Of a stretch of 64,000 nt of DNA, positions 1-6,735 are shown one piece after another. Origin of the DNA: Saccharothrix luteola (GTDB taxonomy: Bacteria; Actinomycetota; Actinomycetes; Mycobacteriales; Pseudonocardiaceae). Both the position numbers and the translations under genes were made by a program. Each line of letters begins with the position of its first letter. Positions within the stretch are counted from its first letter, which is position 1. The stretch lies in contig NZ_JAJHUO010000033.1 in the NCBI RefSeq assembly GCF_020859565.1, positions 52,202 through 116,201 on the forward strand. The letters run 5' to 3'. Under the pieces are notes generated by a model, which was given only the letters and a program-made list of their open reading frames with translations, did no database searches and was not told the DNA's origin.

Positions 1-2
1 AC

Positions 3-204
3 CCGCGTTCGGAACGTGAGGCCCGCGCGGCGTCGCTGCCGGTGAGTCGCGAGCAGCTCACTGCGCTCGTCGAGTTCGTGGACGCACCGGTGGCCTGGAG
101 AGGTTGGCTTGGAGGGGTGTGACCGCACCCTGCGCCACACCCGGTCGTGGGTCGACGGCCAAGGGCGCGAGTGCCGGGGCCACGAGTGCGAGGCAGGGGA
201 GTGA
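3..204 (+). pseudogene. Frameshifted, 5'-truncated remnant of a DUF2695-like gene
   Basis: The left edge of the window cuts this gene. One frame (from base 3) reads VSREQLTALVEFVDAP and stops at 120-122; another frame, from about base 109, reads LEGCDRTLRHTRSW and stops at 202-204. Placed end to end they resemble the small actinobacterial DUF2695 proteins, which carry a helix ending in a VDA-like motif followed by GCDHTLRHTRAW. The two halves are in different frames, so a frameshift near bases 95-110 is inferred. The C-terminal DCEV-type ending expected for the family is replaced by an unrelated tail. The family assignment comes from memory of the motif and is tentative; the gene may be wholly inactive. 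Confidence 0.35.
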
Positions 205-238
205 GTGGGGGAAGGAGGGGTGTTCACTCTTTTCCACT

Positions 239-294
239 TCAACTTATAGCGCACAGGGGGGCTTGCGGCAAGACCCCGGGGGTGCCGCAGAATC
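239..294 (+). promoter_or_regulatory. RAE (rifamycin-associated element) promoter module 1
   Basis: An imperfect inverted repeat at 257-277 centred on CTTGCGGCAAG is flanked by runs of G on the left and C on the right, the form of the RAE found upstream of rifamycin-inactivation genes. TTGCGG at 263-268 and CAGAAT at 288-293 could act as -35 and -10 with a 19-base spacer. The whole block from TCAAC (239) through TATAGC (245) to CAGAATC (294) aligns without gaps to 58304-58359 in front of rph, with about 46 of 56 bases identical. The orientation points into the TetR and MFS genes that follow. Confidence 0.8.
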
Positions 295-401
295 GTCGGC
301 CGTAGGGAATGAGCTGCGGTAACGGGGGTGTGGCATGGGTGGGGCCGGGGTTGGGGGACGGGTGGGAGAGCGGGATCACAAATGGTGCACGGGTTGCAAA
401 G

Positions 402-431
402 TTGCAGTCAGTGCAGGTTTTTCCTTACCCT
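402..431 (+). promoter_or_regulatory. Leaderless promoter of the first TetR gene
   Basis: TTGCAG at 402-407 and TACCCT at 426-431 are 18 bases apart. The -10 box ends six bases before the GTG at 438, so transcription would begin at or next to the start codon. TTGCA occurs twice close together (394 and 402), possibly part of an operator. Confidence 0.55.
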
Positions 432-437
432 GATCGA

Positions 438-1055
438 GTGACCACGCAGGCGGCCGAAGGGCTTCGTGACCGCAAGAAGCGGCAGACCCGCAGGGCTTTG
501 GGGCGCGCGGCCGTCCGCCTGGTCGCCGAGCACGGCCTCGACCACGTGACCGTCGAGGACATCAGCGCCGCCGCCGACGTCTCGCCGCGCACGTTCTTCA
601 ACTACTTCGCCGGCAAGGAGGACGCCGTCCTCGGCCCCGACCCGGACGCCGGCCCACGCGTCCGCGCCCGCGTGCTCGCCCAACCGGCAGACCTGTCCGC
701 CGCCGCGGCGGTGCGCGAGGCACTGCTGGCCGAGGTCGCGGCGGAGTTGGCGGACGACCGCGAGCTGTGGCTGCAACGGATGCGCGTGGTCCAGCAGCAC
801 CCGGTGCTGCTGGCCAGGCTGTTCTTCGGCGGCGAAGCCCTGGAACGCGACCTGGTCGCCGGCATCGCCGAACGGGTCGGCCTGCCCGCCGACGACACCT
901 ACCCGCTGCTGCTCGGCGCGGCGGCGGGCGCGGCGTTCCGGGTGGCGGTGGCCCGGTGGTCCAGCACCGACGCACCGCTGCACGACCTGCTCGCCGAAAC
1001 GCTCGACCTGATCGCCGCGGGGCTCGCCGACCCGCCCCGGAGCCACGGCGGCTGA
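438..1055 (+). CDS. TetR/AcrR-family transcriptional regulator
   Basis: A 205-residue protein with an N-terminal helix-turn-helix (about residues 10-55) in typical TetR form: GLRDRKKRQTRRAL, then VTVEDISAAADVSPRTFFNYFAGKEDAVL. The C-terminal helical half should bind a ligand. It lies 107 bases before an MFS pump on the same strand, so it most likely represses that pump and itself. GTG 438 is chosen because the recognisable domain begins just after it and a -10 box ends six bases upstream; an in-frame ATG at 309 would add 43 residues with no domain. It is a paralogue of the TetR gene at 2800-3459 (same TFFNYF recognition helix). The RAE module upstream suggests that rifamycins may control the operon. 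Confidence 0.85.
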   Translation: MTTQAAEGLRDRKKRQTRRALGRAAVRLVAEHGLDHVTVEDISAAADVSPRTFFNYFAGKEDAVLGPDPDAGPRVRARVLAQPADLSAAAAVREALLAEVAAELADDRELWLQRMRVVQQHPVLLARLFFGGEALERDLVAGIAERVGLPADDTYPLLLGAAAGAAFRVAVARWSSTDAPLHDLLAETLDLIAAGLADPPRSHGG

Positions 1056-1162
1056 ACCACCGCCGCAACCCCGCCGCACCACAGCCGAACCCACGCCCGG
1101 ACACGACCGGACCACGGTTCTGCACCACCGCGTCACCTTCGAAGACAACACTGGGGGATCCG

Positions 1163-2698
1163 ATGTCCACCGAAACCGGCACGACTTCGCGCCGGGACGT
1201 CGTGCAAGCGATGTCCGGCCTCATGCTGGGCATGTTCATGGCCATCCTCGCGTCGACCATCGTGTCGAACGCGTTGCCGCGCATCATCGCGGACCTGCAC
1301 GGTTCGCAGTCCGTCTACACCTGGGTCGTCACGACCGAACTGCTGGCCATGACGGCGACCGTGCCGCTGTGGGGCAAGCTCGCCGACCTCTACAGCCGCA
1401 AGCTGCTGATCCAGCTCTCGCTCGGCCTGTTCGTGGTCGGCTCGCTCATCGCGGGCTTCGCCCCGAACGTCGAGGTGCTCATCGCGAGCCGCATCGTGCA
1501 GGGCCTCGGCGCGGGCGGCATGACGGCACTGGCCACGATCGTGATGGCGGCGATGATCCCGCCGCGCGAGATGGGCCGCTACGCCGGCATCTTCGGCGCC
1601 GTGTTCGGCGTCGGCACGGTCGCGGGCCCCCTCATCGGCGGCGTCATGGTGGACACCTCGTGGCTGGGCTGGCGCTGGTGCTTCTTCATCGGCGTCCCGT
1701 TCACCCTCGCCTCGATCTTCCTGCTCCAGCGCACGCTGCACCTGCCGGTCGTGCGCAAGGAGGTCAAGATCGACTACCTGGGCGCGGTGCTGATCGTCGG
1801 CGGTGTCTCCACGCTGCTGGTGTGGTCGACGCTGGCGGGCCACCAGTTCGAGTGGGCCTCGGCCTGGACCGCGCTGCTCGTGACGGTCGGCGTGGTGCTG
1901 CTGGGCCTGGCCGTGTGGGTCGAGTCGCGGGCGGCCGACCCGATCGTGCCGCTGACGATCTTCGCCAACCGCACGGTGGCGCTGACCACGTTGGCCAGCG
2001 CGCTGGTCGGTGTCGCGATGTTCGGCGGGACGGTGTTCCTGTCGCAGTACTTCCAGATCGGCATGGGCAAGACGCCCACGCAGGCGGGCCTGATGAGCCT
2101 GCCGATGATCTTCGGCCTGCTGGTGTCGTCGACCGTCGCCGGTCAGCTGATCACCAAGTGGGGCAAGTGGAAGGCGTTCTTGGTCGCCGGTGGCGTGATC
2201 ATGGTCGGCGGGATGCTGCTACTGGCCACGATCGACGCGAACACCAGCGTGTTCGTGGTCAGCGTGCACATGGCCGTGCTGGGCATCGGCGTCGGCATGC
2301 TCATGCAGAACCTGGTGCTGGCCGCGCAGAACGACGTGCCCGCCCGCGACCTCGGCAGCACGACGTCGACCCTCACGTTCTTCCGCAGCCTCGGCGGCGC
2401 GATCGGCGTGAGCGCGCTGGGCGCGGTGCTGGCGAACCGGGTGACCGCGTTGAGCGAGGAGAAGTTCGGCCCGGCGCCCACCGGCGGCGAGGCGACGGTG
2501 CCCGACCTGGCGCTGCTGCCGGAGCCGGTGCGGGTGATCGTGCGCGAGATCTACGCCACGGCCACCGCCGAGCTGTTCCTGATCGGCGCTCCGATCGCCG
2601 TGCTGGCGCTGGTGGCGGTGCTGTTCATCAAGGAGAAGCCGCTCAAGACGCTCAGCGGTGACGAGCGGTTGGCGGCGGAGATGGCCGCCGGCCACTGA
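1163..2698 (+). CDS. MFS multidrug efflux transporter, DHA2 (EmrB/QacA) family, 14 helices
   Basis: A 511-residue inner-membrane proton antiporter expected to export drugs. The first cytoplasmic loop has the MFS motif A version GKLADLYSRK (near residue 72), and the region around residue 115 reads GLGAGGMTALATIV followed by PPREMGRYAG, typical of DHA2 pumps. The length and many hydrophobic stretches fit 14 membrane helices. ATG 1163 follows a GGGGG ribosome-binding site at 1153-1157. It sits between two TetR genes and downstream of an RAE module, so drug induction is likely. It is closely related to the second pump at 6732-8288; both contain the block TSWLGWRWCFFIGVP. The substrate cannot be read from sequence; a rifamycin is a guess from context. 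Confidence 0.92.
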   Translation: MSTETGTTSRRDVVQAMSGLMLGMFMAILASTIVSNALPRIIADLHGSQSVYTWVVTTELLAMTATVPLWGKLADLYSRKLLIQLSLGLFVVGSLIAGFAPNVEVLIASRIVQGLGAGGMTALATIVMAAMIPPREMGRYAGIFGAVFGVGTVAGPLIGGVMVDTSWLGWRWCFFIGVPFTLASIFLLQRTLHLPVVRKEVKIDYLGAVLIVGGVSTLLVWSTLAGHQFEWASAWTALLVTVGVVLLGLAVWVESRAADPIVPLTIFANRTVALTTLASALVGVAMFGGTVFLSQYFQIGMGKTPTQAGLMSLPMIFGLLVSSTVAGQLITKWGKWKAFLVAGGVIMVGGMLLLATIDANTSVFVVSVHMAVLGIGVGMLMQNLVLAAQNDVPARDLGSTTSTLTFFRSLGGAIGVSALGAVLANRVTALSEEKFGPAPTGGEATVPDLALLPEPVRVIVREIYATATAELFLIGAPIAVLALVAVLFIKEKPLKTLSGDERLAAEMAAGH

Positions 2699-2752
2699 CG
2701 GGCCACTCGCGACCACCAGCCGCCCTGCGGCTCGACGGCGGGAAGACACGGC

Positions 2753-2789
2753 GTCGCACTTGTCCGGCTCACGGTCGGACAAGTGCGAC
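2753..2789. promoter_or_regulatory. 14-base perfect inverted repeat, probable TetR operator or terminator
   Basis: GTCGCACTTGTCCG at 2753-2766 is exactly repeated in inverse at 2776-2789 with a 9-base gap. It lies 54 bases after the MFS stop and ends 10 bases before the start of the second TetR gene. The sequence GACACT at 2787-2792 overlaps its right edge and could be a -10 box for a leaderless start at 2800. A palindrome at a promoter fits autoregulation by the TetR protein; a hairpin terminator for the pump gene is the alternative, but no T run follows. Confidence 0.65.
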
Positions 2790-2799
2790 ACTTTCGCGC

Positions 2800-3459
2800 G
2801 TGTCAGGACTGCGCGAACGCAAGAAGCTCGCCACCCGGACGGCGTTGGCCGACGCCGCCCTGCGGCTGTGCGTGGAGCACGGCCTCGACGGGGTGACGGT
2901 CGAACAGGTGGCCAACGAGGCGGGCGTCTCGCTGCGCACGTTCTTCAACTACTTCTCCTCCAAGGAGGAGGCCGTGGTCGCGGGTGACGTCGCGACGGCC
3001 GCCGCGTTCGTCCACGCCTTCGCCGCCCGGCCCGGGGAGGAGCCGGTGCTGCCGGCGTTGCAGGCGGCTTTGGTGGACGTCGTGCCCGACCGAATCGACC
3101 CGGAACGGGTGGCGCAGCTGCGCGTGTTGCGCCGCACGCCCGCCCTGCTGCCGCACCAGATCGCCGCGTTCGCCGTGCAAGAACGGGAGCTCGCCGCCGT
3201 CGTCGCCGCACGGGTCGGCGTCGACCCGGCCACCGACCTCTACCCGGCGATGTTCGCGGCCACCGTGATGGCGACCCTGCGGGTGGTCGTCGGCTGGTGG
3301 CTGGACGCCACCGAACGCCCCGAACTGTCGGAGCTGATCGGCGTGATGATCGAACGGCTGGACGCGGGTTTCGCCGCCGTCCACCCGAGCGGGGACTCAG
3401 GACTCCCGTATCGCTCCCACCCGGGACGCAGCAGGCCGAAATCGGGCGCACCCGGGTGA
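2800..3459 (+). CDS. TetR/AcrR-family transcriptional regulator
   Basis: A 219-residue regulator with an N-terminal TetR helix-turn-helix (SGLRERKKLATRTALADAAL, then VTVEQVANEAGVSLRTFFNYFSSKEEAVV; residues about 2-52). The ligand-binding half is divergent from that of the first TetR. GTG 2800 is preceded at seven bases by GACACT, again a leaderless arrangement, and the large inverted repeat at 2753-2789 overlaps this promoter. It follows the MFS pump by about 100 bases and could act on the pump or only on itself. The last 25 residues are rich in Pro, Gly and Arg and are probably disordered. It has a DNA-binding domain similar to the regulator at 438-1055, suggesting duplication. Confidence 0.85.
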   Translation: MSGLRERKKLATRTALADAALRLCVEHGLDGVTVEQVANEAGVSLRTFFNYFSSKEEAVVAGDVATAAAFVHAFAARPGEEPVLPALQAALVDVVPDRIDPERVAQLRVLRRTPALLPHQIAAFAVQERELAAVVAARVGVDPATDLYPAMFAATVMATLRVVVGWWLDATERPELSELIGVMIERLDAGFAAVHPSGDSGLPYRSHPGRSRPKSGAPG

Positions 3460-3771
3460 ACAGGCGTGCACGGCCCACCTGGATGACGTATCCCGGTATG
3501 GGCGGACAGCGGGGGTGTCGCGCTCGAGGGTGTTGCGCTGTCGGGATGTTCGTGCGCCGCGGCCGGGTGACCCGGGCCTTCGGCATCGGTGCAGGTCCCC
3601 GGCGTGCCGGGAGTCCCGGACGACCCCGAAGTTCCGGCAGCGGCGAAGAAGGACCTGCGGTTGCGCGCAACCCGCCCGCCGCCACCCCGCCGTCGTGCTC
3701 GGCGTGGTCGTCGGAGACCGCCTGCTCCCTGCTCTGCCTGCTGGGCTGAGCGCGGCACACGCCAACCGGCC
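3460..3771. other. Intergenic stretch without a supported gene
   Basis: About 310 bases between the second TetR and the hydrolase gene on the other strand. Open frames exist on both strands but they are Pro/Arg/Gly-rich, lack ribosome-binding sites and look like GC-driven shadows. I see no repeat or RNA here apart from the hairpin at its right end. Confidence 0.4.
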
Positions 3772-3793
3772 GGTGGGGGCGTTCGTCCCCACC
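3772..3793 (-). terminator. Hairpin terminator for the MBL-fold gene
   Basis: GGTGGGG at 3772-3778 pairs with CCCCACC at 3787-3793 over an 8-base loop, with further partial CCGGC/GCCGG pairing outside. It begins 17 bases past the stop of the minus-strand gene at 3811. Confidence 0.5.
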
Positions 3794-3810
3794 AGCCGGG
3801 ACGCGCGTGG

Positions 3811-4599
3811 TCAGTCGCCGATGGTGATGGGCTTGGCGTCGACCGGGTCGACCGTGGTGACGTCCGCCGCGCCGCAGGCGCTCAGCAGTTCGGCGCGCTT
3901 GTCCGCGTCCGCGTACTCCTGGCCGAAGTGGAACGGCAGCGCGAACTTCGGCCGGGTGGCCGCCACCAGTTCGCCGAGGTCCTCGGCCGTCATGTGGCCG
4001 CGGCGGTGGATGCTCTCGCCCACGTCGCGCGTCAAGCCGAACGCCTCACCGATCAGGACGTCGCAGCCGGCGAAGTCGTGCTGGTGCGAGGGCACCGGGC
4101 CGGTGTCGGCGGTGAACCCGATCTTCGCCCGATCGGTTTCGACCACGACGCCGTAGCACGGCACCGGGTGGTCCGTCGGCACGAGGCGCATCGTCAGCTG
4201 CCCGCCCAGCGCCACGGCCTCCTCGGCGCACTCGACCCACGCGAGGTCGAACACCCGTTCGGGGTATTGGACCTGCAGCAGCTCCTTGAGCCCGGCCAGG
4301 ACCGACGGGTGTCCCACGACCGTGAGCTTGAGCAGCGGGACGTCACCCTCCCGGTTGAGCAGGCTGCGGGTGAACACGAAGTTGGCGAACCCGCCGGCGT
4401 GGTCGGAGTGCAGGTGCGACACGTACACGTGGGTGACGTCGGTAGGTGACAACCCGGCGGCCTGGAGCCTGCCGACGGGGTCGACGCCGACGTCGAGCAT
4501 CACCTCGGCGTCGTCCACGGCTAAGTGGAACGACGTGGTCGGGCCGGCGCTCGAATTCGACCAATGGCCCAGAGTGGTCACGAGGATGTCAGTCGTCAC
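3811..4599 (-). CDS. MBL-fold (metallo-beta-lactamase superfamily) hydrolase
   Basis: A 262-residue cytoplasmic hydrolase. The metal motif HxHxDH is present as HLHSDH (near residue 60) followed by AGG. Other likely ligands are the Asp in GFTADTGPVP and the His in ALPFHFGQEY near the C-terminus. The layout resembles ribonuclease Z-like and general MBL hydrolases; the substrate is unknown. GTG 4599 is chosen because GAGG lies six bases upstream; an in-frame ATG at 4776 would add about 60 low-complexity residues. It follows the P450 gene on the same strand after 231 bases, so it may share its message, but the gap leaves room for its own promoter. Confidence 0.85.
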   Translation of the reverse strand: MTTDILVTTLGHWSNSSAGPTTSFHLAVDDAEVMLDVGVDPVGRLQAAGLSPTDVTHVYVSHLHSDHAGGFANFVFTRSLLNREGDVPLLKLTVVGHPSVLAGLKELLQVQYPERVFDLAWVECAEEAVALGGQLTMRLVPTDHPVPCYGVVVETDRAKIGFTADTGPVPSHQHDFAGCDVLIGEAFGLTRDVGESIHRRGHMTAEDLGELVAATRPKFALPFHFGQEYADADKRAELLSACGAADVTTVDPVDAKPITIGD

Positions 4600-4830
4600 G
4601 GATGACCTCGATTCAGGGGGATGGCGGTCATGGCTCCGCAGGCCCTCTCGGGCAGGGCGGAGCGACGACCCGGGATGTCCTTTGTGGTCACCGCCCGGAT
4701 TTCCGGCCCCAGCGGCGGGTGAAGTCGAATCCGGCGGTAAGCCCATCTCGGAGTGCCCGTGGCGAAAGTCGGCCAAACGCCGCCGATCGGGGCGCGGTCG
4801 GCGTGCTCACCGACCGTCGGCTCGCGGGGC

Positions 4831-6087
4831 TCAGGCGTCCCAGGTGATCGGGAGCGCGTGCACGCCGTAGACCAGCATGTCGTCGCGCATCGGGACCTCC
4901 GCCGCCGGCACGGCCAGTCGCAGTCCGGGCAGCCTGCTCAGCAGTCCGGTGAACCCGACCGCCATCTCCACCCGGGCCAACTGCTGGCCGAGGCACTGGT
5001 GCACGCCGTGCCCGAACGCCAGGTGCGGCCCGCGCTCGCGGGTCACGTCCAGCACGTCCGGCCGGGGGTAGTGGTGCGGGTCGCGGTTGCCCGCGGGCAC
5101 GGAGACCAGCACGGTCGAGTCGGCCGGGACGACCTCGCCCGCGATCTCCACCTCCGCCGTCGTGGTGCGGACGACTCCGAGGTGGACGATCGACAGGTAG
5201 CGCAGCAGCTCCTCGACCGCGCCGGGGATCAACGTGGGGTCGTCGTGCAGGGCGGCGAGCTGCCGGGGGTGCTCCAGCAACGCGAACGTGCCCAGCGCCA
5301 GCATGTTGGCCGTCGTCTCGTGGCCCGCGACCAGCAGCAGGTTCGCCATGCCGATCAGCTCGTCGTCGGTGAGCGTCGGGTCGGCCTCGATCAGGCCGGA
5401 CAGCATGTCGTCGGTCGGCGTGGCCCGCTTGGCGCGCACGAGGTCGTGCATGAACGCGCGCAGTCCGTCGGCGAGCCGCATCATCTCGGCCACGGGCAGG
5501 TCCAGGCGCAGCAGCTTCCCGGTGCGCTCCTGGAACTCGCCGCGGTCGGCGTACTCGACGCCGAGCAGCTCGCAGATCACCAGTGACGGCACCGGCAGCG
5601 CGAAGGCCTGTACCAGGTCGGCGCCCGGTCCGGCGGCGATCATCGCGTCGAGGTGGTCGTCGACGATCCGCTGGATGCGCGGTTCGAGCTGACGCATCCG
5701 CCGCACGGTGAACTGGCCGGTGAGGAGCTTGCGGTAGCGGGTGTGCTCGGGCGGGTCCATGGTGATGAAGCTGCCCGCCCGAGCCCGCTTGTCGGTCAAC
5801 CGCGCGCGGACCGGCTGGGGCAGCTTCTCCAGGACGCGGCGGCTGCGGAACCGGTCCGAGCTCAGCCGCGGGTCGCCGAGCAGGGTGCGGGCCAGCTCGT
5901 GGCTGGTGACGATCCACACCGGGTCGCCGTCGAGCATGGTCATCCGGTGCACCGGCCCCTGCTCGCCGAGGCGGGTCAAGGCCTCCGGCGGGTTGAACGG
6001 GCCGGCGTCACGTCGGGTGAGCTCGGGCGGCAGGGGGACGGTCGGCCGGCCGGTGGAGGGGCGTTTCTCCTGGGAAGCGGTGGTCAT
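4831..6087 (-). CDS. Cytochrome P450
   Basis: A 418-residue soluble bacterial P450 of the CYP105/107 type. The oxygen-binding I-helix motif AGHETTAN is near residue 255, the K-helix ExxR is EELLR, and the heme loop FGHGVHQCLGQQLAR places the axial Cys at about residue 365. It should hydroxylate or otherwise oxidise a small hydrophobic molecule with electrons from a ferredoxin, but no ferredoxin gene is adjacent. It is divergent from a MarR/MFS pair across a 190-base region with MarR-type dyads. It is thus a likely MarR target and part of a detoxification set, although a biosynthetic role cannot be excluded. Confidence 0.95.
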   Translation of the reverse strand: MTTASQEKRPSTGRPTVPLPPELTRRDAGPFNPPEALTRLGEQGPVHRMTMLDGDPVWIVTSHELARTLLGDPRLSSDRFRSRRVLEKLPQPVRARLTDKRARAGSFITMDPPEHTRYRKLLTGQFTVRRMRQLEPRIQRIVDDHLDAMIAAGPGADLVQAFALPVPSLVICELLGVEYADRGEFQERTGKLLRLDLPVAEMMRLADGLRAFMHDLVRAKRATPTDDMLSGLIEADPTLTDDELIGMANLLLVAGHETTANMLALGTFALLEHPRQLAALHDDPTLIPGAVEELLRYLSIVHLGVVRTTTAEVEIAGEVVPADSTVLVSVPAGNRDPHHYPRPDVLDVTRERGPHLAFGHGVHQCLGQQLARVEMAVGFTGLLSRLPGLRLAVPAAEVPMRDDMLVYGVHALPITWDA

Positions 6088-6161
6088 CGACGGTCCGTTC
6101 CCGACCCGGCGTGACCGGGCCGCTGCTCGGTGTGGTGGGCGTGACCCACGGTACCAAAACG

Positions 6162-6238
6162 TGCACTCTGTGCAGCTTTTTCGTGTAACTCACTGCACAA
6201 CGCGAAATCTTGCACGTCGTGCAAGATTGAGCGATAGT
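6162..6238. promoter_or_regulatory. MarR operators and promoter between the P450 and MarR/MFS genes
   Basis: A perfect 23-base palindrome with arms AATCTTGCACG (6206-6216) and CGTGCAAGATT (6218-6228) is the main dyad. A smaller one, TGCAC-TCT-GTGCA, lies at 6162-6174. For the plus strand, TTGCAC at 6210-6215 and GATAGT at 6233-6238 form a promoter with a 17-base spacer, so the palindrome covers the -35 box. This is the geometry of MarR autorepression. The second dyad lies toward the P450 start and could repress it. Confidence 0.75.
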
Positions 6239-6276
6239 TGTATGTGGCAAGCAATGCGGAGAGACAGGGGGACGGC

Positions 6277-6735
6277 ATGGACGCCGTCGCGCGGGAGCTG
6301 GAAGACCGGGTGCGGGACCTGCTGAGGGTCGTGCGGATGGTCAAGCAGCGACACCACGCGCTGCCTCCCGGCCTGATCGGCACGCTCGGCCTGATCGCCC
6401 GCGCCGGCGCGGAACCCACCGGGTGCCACGCCAAGCAGTTGGCCGCCAGCGCCGGGCTCGACCCGTCCACGGTGAGCCGGGCGGTGGCCGCGCTGGTCGC
6501 GAACGGCCTGGTCGAACGGCGTGCCGACCCCGACGACGGCCGCGCCAGCATCCTCGTGGTGACCGAACGCGGTCACGCCGAGCTGGCCGCCGCCCGGGAC
6601 TGGTACGACCGGCTGCTCGGCCGCGCGCTCGCCGACTGGAGCCCTGAAGAGGTCGAGGCGCTGACCAGCTCCCTGGGCCGCCTGACCATTGACGTCGAAG
6701 GAGCCCTCGGCTCCACCTTGGAGGCCGCGCGATGA
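6277..6735 (+). CDS. MarR-family transcriptional regulator
   Basis: A 152-residue winged-helix repressor. The DNA-binding region reads CHAKQLAASAGLDPSTVSRAVAALV and the wing has the family signature RRADPDDGRASILVVTERG (about residues 45-95). ATG 6277 follows the purine-rich site GAGAGACAGGGGGAC; the upstream ATG at 6238 overlaps the -10 box and would add 13 unconserved residues. Its stop overlaps the start of the pump gene (ATGA). The gene is divergent from the P450. The palindrome at 6206-6228 on its own promoter suggests autorepression relieved by a small phenolic or drug ligand; the ligand is not known. Confidence 0.92.
   Translation: MDAVARELEDRVRDLLRVVRMVKQRHHALPPGLIGTLGLIARAGAEPTGCHAKQLAASAGLDPSTVSRAVAALVANGLVERRADPDDGRASILVVTERGHAELAAARDWYDRLLGRALADWSPEEVEALTSSLGRLTIDVEGALGSTLEAAR

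Noticed and set aside
3460..3771. Short genes between the second TetR and the MBL gene
   Set aside because: All frames are Pro/Arg/Gly-rich, lack ribosome-binding sites and overlap one another; none has a recognisable domain.
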